NCBI GenBank assembly: GCA_914767715.1
Contig: OU612075.1
Span: 14,820,001 to 14,884,000, forward strand
DNA: 64,000 bases
Reading direction: 5' to 3'
DNA from: Membranipora membranacea
Taxonomy: Eukaryota; Bryozoa; Gymnolaemata; Cheilostomatida; Membraniporidae
Numbering within the stretch: the first letter of the stretch is position 1; each line of letters begins with the position of its first letter. Positions 1 to 14,119 of the stretch are shown piece after piece. Both the position numbers and the translations under genes were made by a program. The notes beneath the pieces are model-generated. The model was not told the DNA's origin, searched no databases, and saw only the letters and a list, made by a program, of their open reading frames with translations.

Positions 1-3000
1 CGCAAGAATAACTGATCGATGAGGTCAACATTGACATGTACATTTTTAGCTAATTGCTTTTGTTTAATGTCTGTTTGTGTCTATAGGGCTTTCTCTTTTC
101 TTAAACTTTGCAGCTCATTAAGAATACATAATTGGCAGCAGTTTCAAATATTGACTTGTCATAGCTATAGGTGATAACAAGAGGTGAGAGGCCCGTTAGA
201 AAATTATCTCTATTAGCGCAATAAACAATGAAACGGAGAAAAATCCAATATCTCAAAAGGTATGCAAACCTCATAAATGTTTTGTGAGATTGTGTCTTAG
301 ATAACAGACGTCAATGCCTGGAAGCGCTCTAAACAGTTTGAGAGCGCTTTAAGATTAGAGCGCCCACTGGAAACGCTACTGGGAAGATTTAGCTGGAGAA
401 CACTCACATTCAAGCTCGTGTCTTAAGAATCCTTTTAAGTGATAGTGAAGCTTTCAAGGCATCCAAAGTGGCTGTCTATTGACCATCGCATCAGCTAGGA
501 GGGGATTTGTGAGCTTTCGTCTTGTACCAGATCAGACGCAATCTAATTCTATTCAATGTACAGTTCCTCAATAGGAGAATTGATTGGAGGATTATATTTT
601 TATCAATTATCCGCCTTACATTATGAGCTAGAGAAAGCAGCAGAGTTGCCTAATTACTTAGCTAATTGTGGAGTTAACCTAAGGACCACTTCTACAGTTA
701 CTGACAGATATTAGATTTTAGGGCAAGAAGTCACTGCTCTGGACAAGTGTGTTTAGATACATTGTAGCAACCACAAAGCAGCTAACAACAAGCAGGCAAC
801 AACAAGGTCGACAGCTAAACTCGCTGGTTGCTTCAGTCTCTTACTTAGGATACCTACTGTTACGTTTATTCATCAATCTCACCATGGATGACCCTTTGGA
901 TATACAAGGAATGCCAGAATCAGAGAGCATCCACTCTATTATAGAGCATTCTCTGTCTAAGAAATGGTGTGAGCTTCACGGACCTCTCAATATACACGAT
1001 CTGAGGAGAGCTTACAAGAGCAGAGAGAAGTCATCGACAGCACACACTCAGGTCTGATTGATAAAGTATCTCCCCATCAAATATTGACTGTCTTGGGAGC
1101 TAATTTTCACCAATAATAGTTACGATGGCTTTCACCAAATCAAGATTTTGAGCCACAATTTTCAATTGTTGTTTTTGAATAATTGGTTCTTCTGCGATAT
1201 GATAAAAACAACCATGATTGACAGGTTTTTTCAATTTGTTAGGATAGAGCCTCTGGTGAAGCAGCAACAGGGATAAAAACTACTGCTCGTAGCAGCTTTG
1301 AAATCTGTTGGTCTAATGACTGTCTCCTAAGATGAAAATTGAAGGTTAAACTTAGGGTTTCGGGTAGCTAGCTCTCCTGACTAGGGTTGGAGGGACCGCA
1401 CACACATAAACCAACTTAGTAGGTCTGGCAAGGCAAGCTTTTTTCCCTACAAGAAACTTATTTTGGATCGGTTCATAATTATCAGTAACTAGATTTGTGG
1501 ACCTTTATACTATTTTCCTATTTCAACTTATCTATGGTAGATCTGAGTATTTCTGGCGCAACAGCCCATAATATTCCCCTACTTTCTGTGCACATTCTGA
1601 TAAAGTTTTCAAGTACCAAAAGTATCTGCCAACAAATCTTTTTATTCATCAAATATTTACTGTAACAGTGCTTTTACTAAAATTATTTACCCGATTTGAA
1701 TATGTGATACAAACAAAATGTTCTTTTTAATGTATAAGAGCGCTTATGATATCTGAGAACTTGTTTGAACTGATTAAGATAAAAGGCTCACACGATTGAG
1801 AGACAGAAACTTGATAAACATTTCTTTTTAAGAAAATGTACTTATAGAGAAATCTTTTTTATTCTACTTTTTCAAAATTTGATGCAAAACCAATCAATCT
1901 AATTACTAGTGCAATGTACCACACCCTGCATATTTACCTCACTAGATAATCTAGACAATAAGTAAAACTCAAAAGTACAACAACATACCAAAAGGATAGA
2001 TAAATCCATCAAAGCTTTGTAAACTCTTTGTAATGTCTTGAGTCTTGTCATGTCTATAACCATAGCATACCTTACCACCCAACTAACTTTACAGTACTTT
2101 GTGACGAATAAACAAACAATATAGCCTATTCCACATTTGAAGGGTTCACATGTATACTAGGTAATGGACAGCAGCAGGATTAGACATAGAGACCCGTGGC
2201 GCCTGTGGAGCTAATGCAGGCCATCTTACAGCCTAAGTTACCATCTACACCTTCTGCACTCCACATGGTCCATCCGCCATCCACTTCCTTCTGCATGCCT
2301 AGGAGATTATTTTAATTTGCAAAGATTGTCCAAGAGTTCAATAACGATACCTTGGGTGTCAAATTCGATCAATAATAGCATCATCAGCTGCGACGGTGGT
2401 AGTACAGCTCAATATTGTCAAACAACTGCCTTTTATGGCTATGGACATGCTATTTATCCTTGTGGATGACGTAGAGTGATAAATAACTATAAATCTTTTA
2501 CATTTGTTTCAGGGCTCTGAGTATTCTGAGGAGTCATTAGATGATAGTGAGGGATCCATCGGGTGAGTTTCAATTTCAATTCTTCCACATAGTATTACCG
2601 AAAAACCTTATCAGAGATTATTTAGGTATTCAATGGAAGAAATTATGTGATATACACCTAGATATTCGAACATATTATTATTGAAACTGATGAATGGATT
2701 GTGAAGTTTAATTCCTCACATTAAGTAGTTATTCGGATAAATTCCGTTTGATTGGAGTTATGTGTTCCTACAATATGAGCAGACAACTCTGTAATACTGA
2801 AATGAGAGAGAGGATATCACGGTAAACATAATATACAATATTATTACAATACCCCAATTCACCGACAACAGAGCTATTCAGCGTATATGCGAATTTAGAT
2901 CAACCATATTGATTATGTTTCATCGTAATGCATTTAGGTTTGAGTCACTCTATGGAGATGTTGGTAGGCTTATCAGGAAGAGTTATTTACTTTAGCAACT

Positions 3001-4225
3001 GATGTTTTTTTGTCACAAAAATAAAGCAATACAAAAACTTGAGCATGTAAAAAAATTACATTCTAGATTGATTCCCAGAGGCCAGAGTAGAAATACACAA
3101 ACCCTATACTATTGATTTCGACATACACTGCTGCACTTATCGGCTATTACAAGTACGTCTCATGATTGAAAATCAATTATATCACTTCCACTTACAGGCC
3201 GTGACCTGGCGTAGAAGGGCAATCTAAAAATAAATAATGAGATTTAATTTTAGTACAACAAAACTTAAAAACTGAGTGTCGATATATTTCACTCTATAAT
3301 ATTTTTCAGTATCAGTAAAATGAAATTTCACCGCTTGCCTGAAAATAAGAAATTTGTAACACACTGAAGGATAATACGCTATAATAATGTTGGTAGAGAT
3401 TCTCAAATATCACTCTGATTATTTATTGGTTCGTTTTTTCCTAGTTTTGTAATTTTATTTACACTTCAGGGCCTAGGGCCATCCTGTGAGATTAGAAATG
3501 TAGAATGTGATATTGATTTTACGTTTCCTGAGATAACTCTGTATGAATAACTAGTGTAAAGTTGCCTACACTGAGTATCCCTGTGCCATGTGTAACTGCT
3601 CTCAACTAGTCACTAAAAATCAATTTAATTATTTTGATTAAATTTTATAAAATGAATGGAATATTGACTCGAATGTAACAGGTTTTTATTCCCATCAGCT
3701 CGGGATTTGGCATTGAGATGTCGGAACATTGTTGAAGTCAGTAAACATTGGCAACAGCTGTTAAACGCTCACAAATCAGAACGCTGAGTTTCACTCTAAC
3801 ACTCAAACGGGCATTTGAAAGGCCACAGGCGTATTGTTGTGTTTTGTAAGATACAAAGCCGAATAGTAATAAAGATACATTGCTGGCTAGGTAAAAGATA
3901 GTGAGATAAGAGATAGCACACTTCAAACTCATTAGCTAATGATACTTATAAGAGGATGTGTTTATTTGGATTACATTGAAAACTTCTGGCGCTGATAAGG
4001 ATTAAAGTCTGCAGATAAATAAGATTTCCATAAACTGAACTTCTGATCTGAGTGCAAACCACTGCTGACTTTCTCTCAGATCTAGTGTATATCTACTCTG
4101 AATAACATCCTGATTCAGCTGACATGATAAGAGATTCCACAGCGGTGGTCGTCTTCAGTACAAACACACATAGATAGGACGGTGTGCCTAAATAAGTAAC
4201 GGTTCAGAGATCAGTTGTCTCTACA
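1..4225. other. Left flank, mostly unassigned
   Basis: I recognise no conserved gene here. It holds two weak candidate coding exons (884-1051 and 2514-2574, listed separately) and AT-rich sequence with no recognisable transposon. It directly precedes the channel gene and could hold its promoter and 5' untranslated exons. An in-frame TAA sits about 35 bases before the chosen channel start, and a possible splice acceptor (TTCAG, ending near 4207) lies between that stop and the ATG, so an upstream exon could join there. Confidence 0.4.
884..2574 (+). CDS. Candidate two-exon coding segment upstream of ERG channel
   Basis: Candidate exons are 884-1051 and 2514-2574. The first begins at an ATG in a strong initiation context (ACCATGG) and encodes about 56 residues starting MDDPLDIQGMPES, acidic then basic. 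It ends CAG|GTCTGA, a weak donor. The second, after a TTTCAG acceptor, reads GSEYSEESLDDSEGS and ends at a good GTGAGT donor; of the three phases only the one continuing the first exon is free of stops. The donor phase does not fit the acceptor just before the channel start, so I could not join it in frame to the next gene. It may be an alternative 5' end of the channel gene, an unrelated small gene, or chance. The protein is not recognised. Confidence 0.25.
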
Positions 4226-7200
4226 ATGGGTACACCCAGGAATAACAGAAGTCGTAACAAAGTGTTTCTGCTGCGAGGCTTGTCTGTGTCTGCGCAGCAT
4301 TATAGAAATATTTTATCTTCCATTAGCCCTATAGAGTTTGAGGACAGACAGAGACCGGTGCCCAAATGTACGATATTACATTACTCTCCATTCAAGGCCG
4401 TATGGGATTGGATAATCTTACTGCTAGTACTGTATACGGCTGTGTTTACTCCATATATTGTAGCGTTTCTCGTCAACGAAACAGGTAAGCAGCTTGTGTC
4501 AGCATGGCTGGTTCTTTGATGTCTCTAAAATCTGTTGTTGAAGAAATTTCTCTTTTGTCATCCCAGTTTTTTCGCCCTTTGCAAACTGTTGCCAAATTGC
4601 ATCATCTAAATTTGATTTTTTCTGCAAAATTGGAATAATTTCAAAAATGCAAAGCGACAGGCCAAATAACAAATAAAACCTCAGCTGGAAGATTTATCTA
4701 CAATCAAAGATGTATTTTACAGAAAATAAAGGGTTCTGATTGAAACAGACTTGCTTCAATTCTGTAAATTTCAACCTGGAAAAGATACTTCCTGGTCTGG
4801 GTTATCAAAGCATTTTAACATTTTACTCCAAGTTGAAAATGGTTATTGTCACTTGGTTATTTATCTACCTTGATTCTGTAGAGACTCTTATGAACCTGAA
4901 TGATGATCAGAACACACGAGTGAAGAATGCAGACTATGTAATAGAGGACCCTCTGGTGTTTGTGGATTTATTAGTCGACCTCATGTTCATAGCGGATATC
5001 ATAATCAACTTCAGGTCAGCCTTGTGTAAACCTGATCTATAGGTTTCTTCAATCTGTTGGTGAATATAAACGCAATAAGAACATAGACATAATCTCAGTC
5101 AGTAATCATCTATCCTGGGGATCACCCTGACCCTGTATTTTTTTCTGCAAGGACATTTGAAAAGAAAAATATCCATTGTTAAAGTCTTTGGTGGAATAAT
5201 CCAATCGGCATGCAGCAAAACAATCCTACACATATTAACCTTGGTGCCCACATCACAATCTTTATTATTCCTGCCTCCCCTCAAATAAATCACTGACTAT
5301 AAAGGACTGCGACATGACTTTCTTATCCTCCATATTTCTTTGTGGATGTTTTCACTCATATTTTACTACAGAACAACATTTGTGGCTAATGGAGAAGTTG
5401 TGAGTAACTCTAAGGAGATAGCCATACACTACATGAAGGGATGGTTTGTTATTGATGCCATCGCAGCCATTCCATTCGATCTGCTTTTCTTTGGATCCGG
5501 TACGTCAGACGTAAGTGTTTCCCAAAAGATGTCAGATGTTATAATTGACTCTGCTCTATATTTGATAGTGACACAGATATTGATAAAGGATTGACATGTT
5601 AAGGTAGTAATTTCATACAGAGCTGTCATAGCTACAATAACCAGTATCCAATCAATCAGAACATATTTACTTCTGATGTATAGCTGACAACAAAATTCAA
5701 TAATTGTTACTATGAATTATAAAAAAGGGAGGTAAGTACACCCTTATAGAAAAGCCCTCTCTACTATTGACAGTATAAAATAGCAACAAATTACACTGTT
5801 TAACCCTCTACATTGAGAAACACTCTTACAATAAAAAGGCTACTGTAAAAAGGCTAACTATAAAAAGGCTACTGCAACACTCTTTCAGTTTATTGGCATA
5901 GCCTTATTTTTTGTTAAATATTTGTTAGAATTCTCTCTTCCTTTTTTGGCATTTATGCTCTTGTCACATCATGAAATACATTAGATACGACGAACTGTTG
6001 CTGACAATAAATGTAATATTATTATTATCTTGTTTTGTTATAGACACTGACAGCCACAGGTATACTGAAGTTGGCCCGGTTGTTACGGTTACTTCGTGTC
6101 GTGAGACGAGCCGACCAGTACTCACAGTATGCTGCGGCTACTCTCTTACTGATGCTGATATCCTTCGCTCTGATCGCTCACTGGTTAGCATGTGTGTTCT
6201 ATGTGGTGGCCTACATAGAGAGGAAATCATTACCTGAACCTGTCAGCTGGCTCGACACCCTCGCAGGTGAGTGCTTTATTTAACGATCTCTTCGGAAAAA
6301 GATTCAGTTCCTCAGTTACGGACTCCCTAAATCCATGTACCCTCATGATTCTCGATTCATCAAACCTTTACCATTAGCCGCCAGTTTATTCTCTTATTTA
6401 TACAGCAGGGTCAGTACCAGGGTTTTAGACTCCCACACTCTATATACCCAATCCCTTATGATTCTTGAATGAATTCAAAATGTTATTGTTGGCAGTTACT
6501 TTACTTTCTGAGTTATATGACACGCTCTTTCTTTATCACTGAGAAAAAGTACAAAACATCCGACATCAAGTTCTAAATATTCAACCCTCTCTGCCGATCC
6601 TTCTGCTCTTTGCAGCAGATCAGAGTTTGTAGGTAGACATTTGAGATCGATGATATTTATACATCTATAACTTCAATGTATCATATTGTGGAGCGAGGCT
6701 CTATCCTGCTTAGTATTTCCTGAAACTATAGACTGACATAATAAAAAAGCCCAATATTAATTGTATACAATCAATCCCCTTGATCATGTCACTAAATTTA
6801 CTCCGGTCTCCTGTGGCTTGCTCTTCAATTACACGCCAAGCTGAGTTGGTTAGAGAACAATATTGCTGCATTTTGACACATGTCAGCATTCATGCACAAG
6901 CTTTGAATATCCAGGCTAATAGAAAGGTGTCAGGGTCTTGGGTTTGGGCGACAGGTTGCGATGATCAGGGGTCTTAGCACAGGTCTCAGGAACTGGAAAT
7001 TAGACTCTTGGGTTATTGACGGCTCTGCGACTGGAATGCCTGCATTAATAGTATCTTTGTTTTGGAAGAGGACAGCTTTTCCTCGATCGCACCAAGGCAT
7101 GAGTTCGCAAGCTTTTCCCTCATCTACCAACAAACTATGTTTGCTTATACAGACTAAGATACCATACATACTTAAGTAGGGTCTCACCTCACATTTACAT

Positions 7201-10200
7201 CTGAAATAAATGACAACTCATCTTATTTTTGTAGCTTCGATGGACATGCCGTATTTAGCTAATGATACGACAAGCGGGCCTGATATACACTCTCGTTATA
7301 TCACAGCCATGTACTTCACAATGACCACTCTGACTAGTATCGGGTTCGGTAATGTTGCACCGAACACAGACTCTGAGAAAATCTTCTCTATATTTGCTAT
7401 GATGATCGGAGGTGAGTTAGGTGTAGTGAGCAAACTCAGTGGTGTTAGCTCATTTCTATCGTATTTGTCAATCAGCTGATCACAAAACGGATGAAACGCC
7501 ATCAGTTGTGTATACATTAGAAATGTTCAATGTATGGGCGGTTGCTCAAACTTAGATAAATCATAGATTTTGTACCTAGTACAATTGCATCCATGCTCAA
7601 ATAGCAAGGAACGGACTAAGAATGTTGGGCTTCGCTAGATTACCCTCCTATTTCCACAGACCAGCCACATATCAGCACATATAGTTCGCCTATAGCTGGA
7701 TAGGATGACTTTGACTTTGATCTGAAGACCAATCAATAAAACATCCAAGAAAATTGCTCAACCAACCAAATTTGGAAAAAGCGAATAAAGTCATGCCTGT
7801 GTGTGACAACGGGATGCACAGATGTAATTGCTTATAGCTTGCTTTGCTTAATCAATTATATTAAAATATACATAATATACAATCAGACTGCAGCTTGCCG
7901 GACTATAGGTCATATAGTATATACCTATATTCTTTTTGTTGTCCAATTACAACAGAATAAATATGTCTCCACCAATCACACCAGTTGATCACAATAAATC
8001 TCTCTCTATGTACTTGTACTATGTATTGGATGTATCATACTAACCCCCCTCCCCCTACCTTTCTGAGATGTATTGTCAGCTCACTATAAACAACTTGCGT
8101 TTTAAAAAAAATGGAACTTTAAACTCCTCTTCCAGTTGACAGTTCAATGTTGCCTCCTCTGTAATTTGGATAGATAACTACTTATCTCTGAACTCTTAGA
8201 AGAAGTAGTAAGTAAATTAAAACGCAAGGTTTTTATCTATTTCTGTAGCGCTGATGTCTGCTGCTATATTTGGTAACTTCTCCTCTATAATGATGAGAAT
8301 GTATCAGGGATCAGAGGAGATGCAGCAGAAGACCAGATCTATCAAAGACTTTATTAAGTTCCACACTATCCCAGTTACTCTGTCTAAGAGAATGCATGAT
8401 GCCTTCTTACACTCGTGGAGTGATACCAACGGCATCGATATGAATAGCGTAAGTACTCGGTAGAGAAATACGGATATTTATAAATAATGGTTGTCAAGTA
8501 CTTATGGGTTAATGTGTCAGTGCATTTCTTGAAAAGGATTCAAATTTGTTTCATACATTGAGAATGATCTGTGTAGACGTGACATGTGACATATTATTAT
8601 GTTTTCACTTCGAAAGTTTCGAGTCCACCGTAGAGATAACCTAAAATTAGGAACGCTTATGTGACTGAGACACTCAGTTTTTGAGCAAAATTGTTTATTA
8701 TTATTATCAGTTATCACTCCTATACCCCGTCGCAGAAATAAACAGAGACATTTAAATGTATCGCATTACTTTCAGGTGCTGAAAAGTTTCCCAGAGCAGA
8801 TCCAGGCTGACATCTGTCTACATCTAAACAAGAATCTACTTAATAACAACGTGGCTTTCAAGGGAGCCTCTCCTGGATGTCTCAGGTAAATTAATGTAGT
8901 ATGTCAAAGGGGAGCAAGAGTCTGGGGGGGGGGGACAAACTAGTAAGAGACATTCTCATTAGGTTAATAAATAATAGAACAGCAATCAAATGAGTCCCCT
9001 CCTCTTTCGTCTTTAGAAACCCTCACAACAATACAGCTTTGAGTAACGTCAAAATTCTAACGGCGTAATGTCAGGCATCTCAATGATTGAATTGGATTAT
9101 TAACCACAACGTCAGCAAAACTTGTGAGTTATGATGTATGATTGTAGTGTAGTGAGTGCGTTTTCAAAAACAGATCTTTGTTTTTTCTTGAAGCATCGCT
9201 CATGACTCATAACCTCACATATATCTGCAAAACTTCAACTTTGTTTTCATGTGAGAAATACAATTTCCTTGTAGAGCATTGTCCCTGCGTTTTACGACGA
9301 CACATGCCCCTCCTGGTGATAACCTCATACATTTTGGAGATATTGTGAACTCAGTCTACTTCATAGCCCGAGGATCTATTGAGATACTCAAAGATAATGA
9401 GTGTATGGCTATACTAGGTATGCATCTATAATTTTTACCCAAAATCTGTCTTCTTTTCTAATGGAAGACAATTCACATCTGTAACTATGCATTTCTCTCC
9501 AGAGCTTTCATTTGCCAGCTCTCTACTCAGAGGTTGAATATGAAACTCCTGTCAATGGCTCTTATATGTAGACAACATGTAATTGGAATCTGTGCAAAAG
9601 TTGTACCAATATATATTAGGATATCATGATAAGAATGGCTGCATTTGCTGTTTGCAAGCTTAGCTAGTCTAGTTGTGATGTTTTAATTTTCCCTTCTTTA
9701 GGTCGAGGTGACATATTTGGGATATCTGTGGATGATTTGACCTCAGTTGTGAAGTCAAACTACAGTGTGCACGCGCTGACTTTCTGTGATATGAATAAAA
9801 TAGAGGCTTACGACCTTCAGGACATCTTCGACATGTACCCTGAGTTTACAGAAAACTTCAAAAAGAAGTTTTCCCTGACCTTTAACCTAAGGATGGTATG
9901 TCTATAAACCCTGGTCTTTCTTCTTATTATTATGTATTCTGATGATTTGCTCGTAAACCTGCATCTGCACGCTGAAGAAATATTTAATATTGAAGCACTT
10001 TCATGTTCATTAGAGGAGTTGTTTGCTCTTTTATATTCCCTTAGTTAACGCCAAGCTAAGATATAAGGTACTCCACATTTGAGACAATGGTCTCATTATT
10101 GCCATTCATGTCATGGTATGTCAAGCTGTGGAATTTCTCTGTTCACTTGAAGATGGCATTATGCGTAACAATTCTGCTGAAACTTTACGGAATGTTTTGC

Positions 10201-13200
10201 AACCTTTTTGTTAGTATGGTGTCCCTGACTGTCTGATGTGGCTTTGTCCAACTGTTTGGTCTCCATAATGATTCTCGAAGTGATAATTGTAACCAAACAC
10301 CATCGAAACATGTCCACAGCTTCTCCCTGCGTTTGTATCCCTATTTTACTCCATAACCATTTACATTTTAGAGCCATGAAGAGGTATAGTACTTTCACAT
10401 TGACTTGTAGTACATGTGTGTCCACATTAATAATCAATCACTTATGGCTTCCCTTTGTATTTCTAAGGGAGTTAAAAAGATATATATTTTAGCTGCCCCT
10501 CTGTGTTAGTTTAGGGGTCTTGGGGCAATGGATTTGGTAGTTATGAATTTGTCCAATCTGATGTTGAAATTAATTGTTTTAGACTTGCGAATCATCTCCC
10601 CATGGTGTCAGTGACCCTCCATTTTATCCTTTCATTCAAGCCCTGCCTTAGCCTGGTACCCCCCACACCATACATACATACATTCTCAATCCTGGCCCCC
10701 TCATTCTTCTTTTGCCCCTATGAAGGTTTCCGGCACACTAGACCCTGTGTTTCTCTGATACCCCCAAAGTCTCTATGTTACATTGGAGATACAATTCAGA
10801 CTATATTTTCATCGATAATGTTGATCAGAGTTTATTTCTTTATAATGCTTGTATCAGTACAGCCAACAGCCATGTAGCTTTACACGATGGAATGGCTTTG
10901 TATGGTATAATGCTTTTTTTTTTCATATCAATGATGCTTTTAATTGAAGCGAAAAAGCGATTAGAAGTTCCAGACTTGCGGTAAGGGAGCTGCGCTAAGT
11001 CGTCACTAACACTTTATCGTATTCTTAGTGTGACCAGAGACATCTCTATTGTCTCTGGTGTGATCGGAAGACCGAAGATGCATGCATGTAATGCTCATGT
11101 AGTCTGACCATATAATTATATGTGCTAACATAGTATTCTGCTAAGCTTTCCATTCACTTTCTACAGGGTGAGTACACAACTCTGGTGACACCTCAGGATA
11201 TGGATGAGGAGACTTTAAAGCTTATCAGACAAAAGAGACCCAAGATGCAATGTAAAGGAGGTGCATTAAACTCTGCTGCGCAAATCAGCTTCCGTAAGTT
11301 TGCTGTTGATGTTATATTATCTTGATTTTAAATTTTCCATCGCTTCTTATTTGGCTTGACTTATTTCAACTCGACCATATCATTACTTCTAGGATTGCAC
11401 ATCTAAAGTGTCACCAGTTAAACGCAAGTTCTGATTTTTATGAAATTTTTATCCTATCGAGAAACTCCTACAATCTTATGCGATATGGATGATACACTTT
11501 CAGACTTTCTTATCTAATCAAAATACAGCCTTCACTTTGTGAGGTGGAGTATGTTGGTTTTGTGACGTTCTGCCTTCTCTTTCTCAGACTCTGGAGATGA
11601 GGCGGTGAGCATGAGGAGAGATTCCTGCAGGACTATAGAGAGACACGCGTCTATAGAGGACCTGACAGGAGCCCAGAGTACCACTATAGAGCTGACACCA
11701 GCAGGTCACGGTGTGTGGAGTAGTTATGATCCTGCACCACATAACCGACGTAACTGTGAGTGTTAGATAAGTATAATCTATGAACTTCGCACATACACCC
11801 GCCGGGACAGGGCTGCAGCCCCGAGCAGGGTTCTGACACATACACCCGCCATGGGAAAGGGCTGCAGCCTCGAGCAGGGTTCTGAGATGCTTAGATCAAA
11901 TTATATCCATAATTAGGTTGACTGTTAACAATAATATTTGCTGTATTCACAAACGTTACCAATCTGAGTAGTGAGTAGCATATTAGCAAACAAGAGGTAA
12001 AGCCATCTTTGACTAGTTATACTCACAGAGTAGAGGTCTGTTATCTTATTTACAGCTGAAGGAAAAGTTCCGAAAAAAGTTACAATCCAGTCAAAACCTG
12101 TTGAACAGAAGAAGCGATCTGAGACAGACAATAAACCTACATTCAGATCAGTATGTATTACATGGAGTTATAACTGTAACATCTAATGGCATTGTGTAAA
12201 TTATCTATTGTGATGTCATATTATTACTCTAAATTCATAAGGGGATTTGTGCCCTCATTACTCCTGTGTACACAACTTTCACAAGAATGACATTATGCAG
12301 AGTATGTTGGATCATCTTGGTTTATCTTGAACGCTCAACAGCTATGATATCAAACGATATATTGATAGATAAGATAAGATGAGAATTTATTGAATCTCTC
12401 GCAGAAACCATGAGGTTATAGCTGAGCAGTTTTAAATGAATAAAAGGAAAGATTAAAAATGAATTGTGACACTAAAAATAGATAGCATATTTTACAAAAA
12501 AGCTATTGGCGTACTTTGCGGTGCGGCACTTAGGTAAAAGCTCAAGTTAAACACCGGTTTGAAATTTTAACGTCTAAAAAATCTTTAATGTGCCAGTGCA
12601 TACTTTGCATTTTGGTTTTGGGCCAAACTTACAGTGGTAGGTTATTTTTTATATTTACTTGGTTTTCCCTCCCATGTAAGTTTTGATAATAAGTTTAATG
12701 AGGAATGTTTCTGTGTGACCTGAACAATACGATTATCTCACTTGTCACCTTGGTTTATAATTATAAACATATTGAAATTTTGTGTCCTCTACACCTGGGG
12801 TGATAAATGATCTGCTTTTTTTCAGCTGGTCTTGTTGGCAGCAAAGATACAGAAGCAGAAAGATGAGGAGGAGGCAGCAGCCTCGGGAGCGAGTAACACA
12901 CCGAGTTCTCCGACCACCCTCACACCACGAGGGGGTAAATATCCTACAGAGCCAATCACTCCTAGAGCGGGGAGGCATGAGACGCCCCCACACCAGCCTA
13001 CAGCAGTAAAATTCCACAAGCCAGAGGACACTCAGGCTAGCTTTGCTGATGACGAGGAGAGACAGAGACTGATTAGAATCTCAGAGAAGATTGATGAGTG
13101 TATGATGAGAGCTACTCGAGTAGAGAAACATTGGAATGATAATATCAAAACAATATTCAAGCTGCTCGGGCACGAGCCACCAGCCCGCGACGAAGGAGGA

Positions 13201-13230
13201 CAGGCTTCTCAGATCAGCAGCTATGTCTGA
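4226..13230 (+). CDS. KCNH (ERG subfamily): ERG-type voltage-gated K+ channel (KCNH family)
   Basis: Exons: 4226-4484, 4882-5014, 5372-5510, 6044-6266, 7235-7411, 8249-8448, 8776-8885, 9275-9417, 9702-9895, 11167-11293, 11588-11755, 12056-12150, 12826-13230. All junctions keep phase, giving about 790 residues. This is a plasma-membrane pore subunit of a tetrameric voltage-gated potassium channel. The [14 protein letters not shown] motif precedes S1 (about 58-82), and S2 is at about 108-128. S4 carries regularly spaced Arg ([13 protein letters not shown], about 183-200). The turret and pore helix lead to the filter TSIGFGN (GFG at 288-290), then S6. The C-linker and cyclic-nucleotide-binding homology domain (about 330-520) contain GDIFG and MYPEF, and a charged helical stretch near 728-775 could be the tetramerising coiled coil. 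The GFG filter and NVxPNTxSEKIFSI are ERG hallmarks. The N-terminus is only about 50 residues before S1, so no PAS domain is encoded. AATAAA lies at 13328-13333. Confidence 0.94.
11790..11885. repeat. Tandem repeat, about 47-nt unit x2
   Basis: Two head-to-tail copies of a GC-rich unit (11790-11836 and 11837-11885) begin CACATACACCCGCC and end GAGCAGGGTTCTGA. They are near-identical and lie within ERG intron 11. Their GC content is well above the surrounding intron. Confidence 0.8.
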
Positions 13231-14119
13231 GTGTCAGTTAATGTCCTACTATAAGTAGAGTTTTCCACACTGCCTATCTGCACTATGGGGACATAACAGC
13301 ATTTTTTATTCATGCTATTTTCGCCTTAATAAATACTTTTGTCTGCCATATGAAGACTGTGCAACATGTTCACGGTATACCATGCCTAGGTGTCTGAGTT
13401 GGTGTTTAGTGTTGTAGATGTGGGAGACAAATTTTAGTAATTCGTTTTCCTGGTCATAATATTGGTATGAGTGCAATTACCTGTGGCCATAAAGTTTTAG
13501 CAAATATTTCCAAAATAAAATGACTATCATTATTTTAAATTTATTTGTATATACTGATATGATTACTGAGATAGAAGAATGTTGTAGAAGCATCACTATT
13601 TTGTTCACATATTTACGCAAGAAAATGTATGTGAATTTCCAATAACATTACATTATTTGTAATTGCTTTACCTACATTCCTGTCATTCATAACTGTGCCC
13701 ACTAAGAAAATTTTTGTATTTAATTGATTTGACCCAGCAATAATCCTGATGTTTTGTTGCCGTTGCACTTGATAGTCCTAAATGATCATTATCGAAAGCT
13801 TAGAGGATGATGTATTATATATACCCTGGATCATCACGCTATATAAATAGCAGGTGTGTGCATCTTTGTTGTTGGGTCAACTTGAAATTTGCAGGCAAAT
13901 AATGTGGTGGTACTGCTAGGACACTTAGCATTTGATCTGACATATCAATCAAGATAAGATAGCTAGCTATCTTCAAATTTAGTTCATAAAGTAGCGGTTT
14001 CACTGCACTAGCAAGCATTGCACATGAGGGTATATACATACATACACAGGGTATAGAGCTGGTCTAAGTAAAGCTACACTGTACAAACAGATTGGACTAG
14101 TAATCCACAAGCACTAGGT
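13231..14119. other. 3' flank of ERG gene and spacer to PYROXD2
   Basis: The spacer contains the ERG polyadenylation signal (AATAAA, 13328-13333) and otherwise AT-rich sequence with no credible ORF. The two flanking genes are head-to-tail and under 900 bases apart, so the PYROXD2 promoter must lie here. I see no clear TATA element. Confidence 0.6.
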
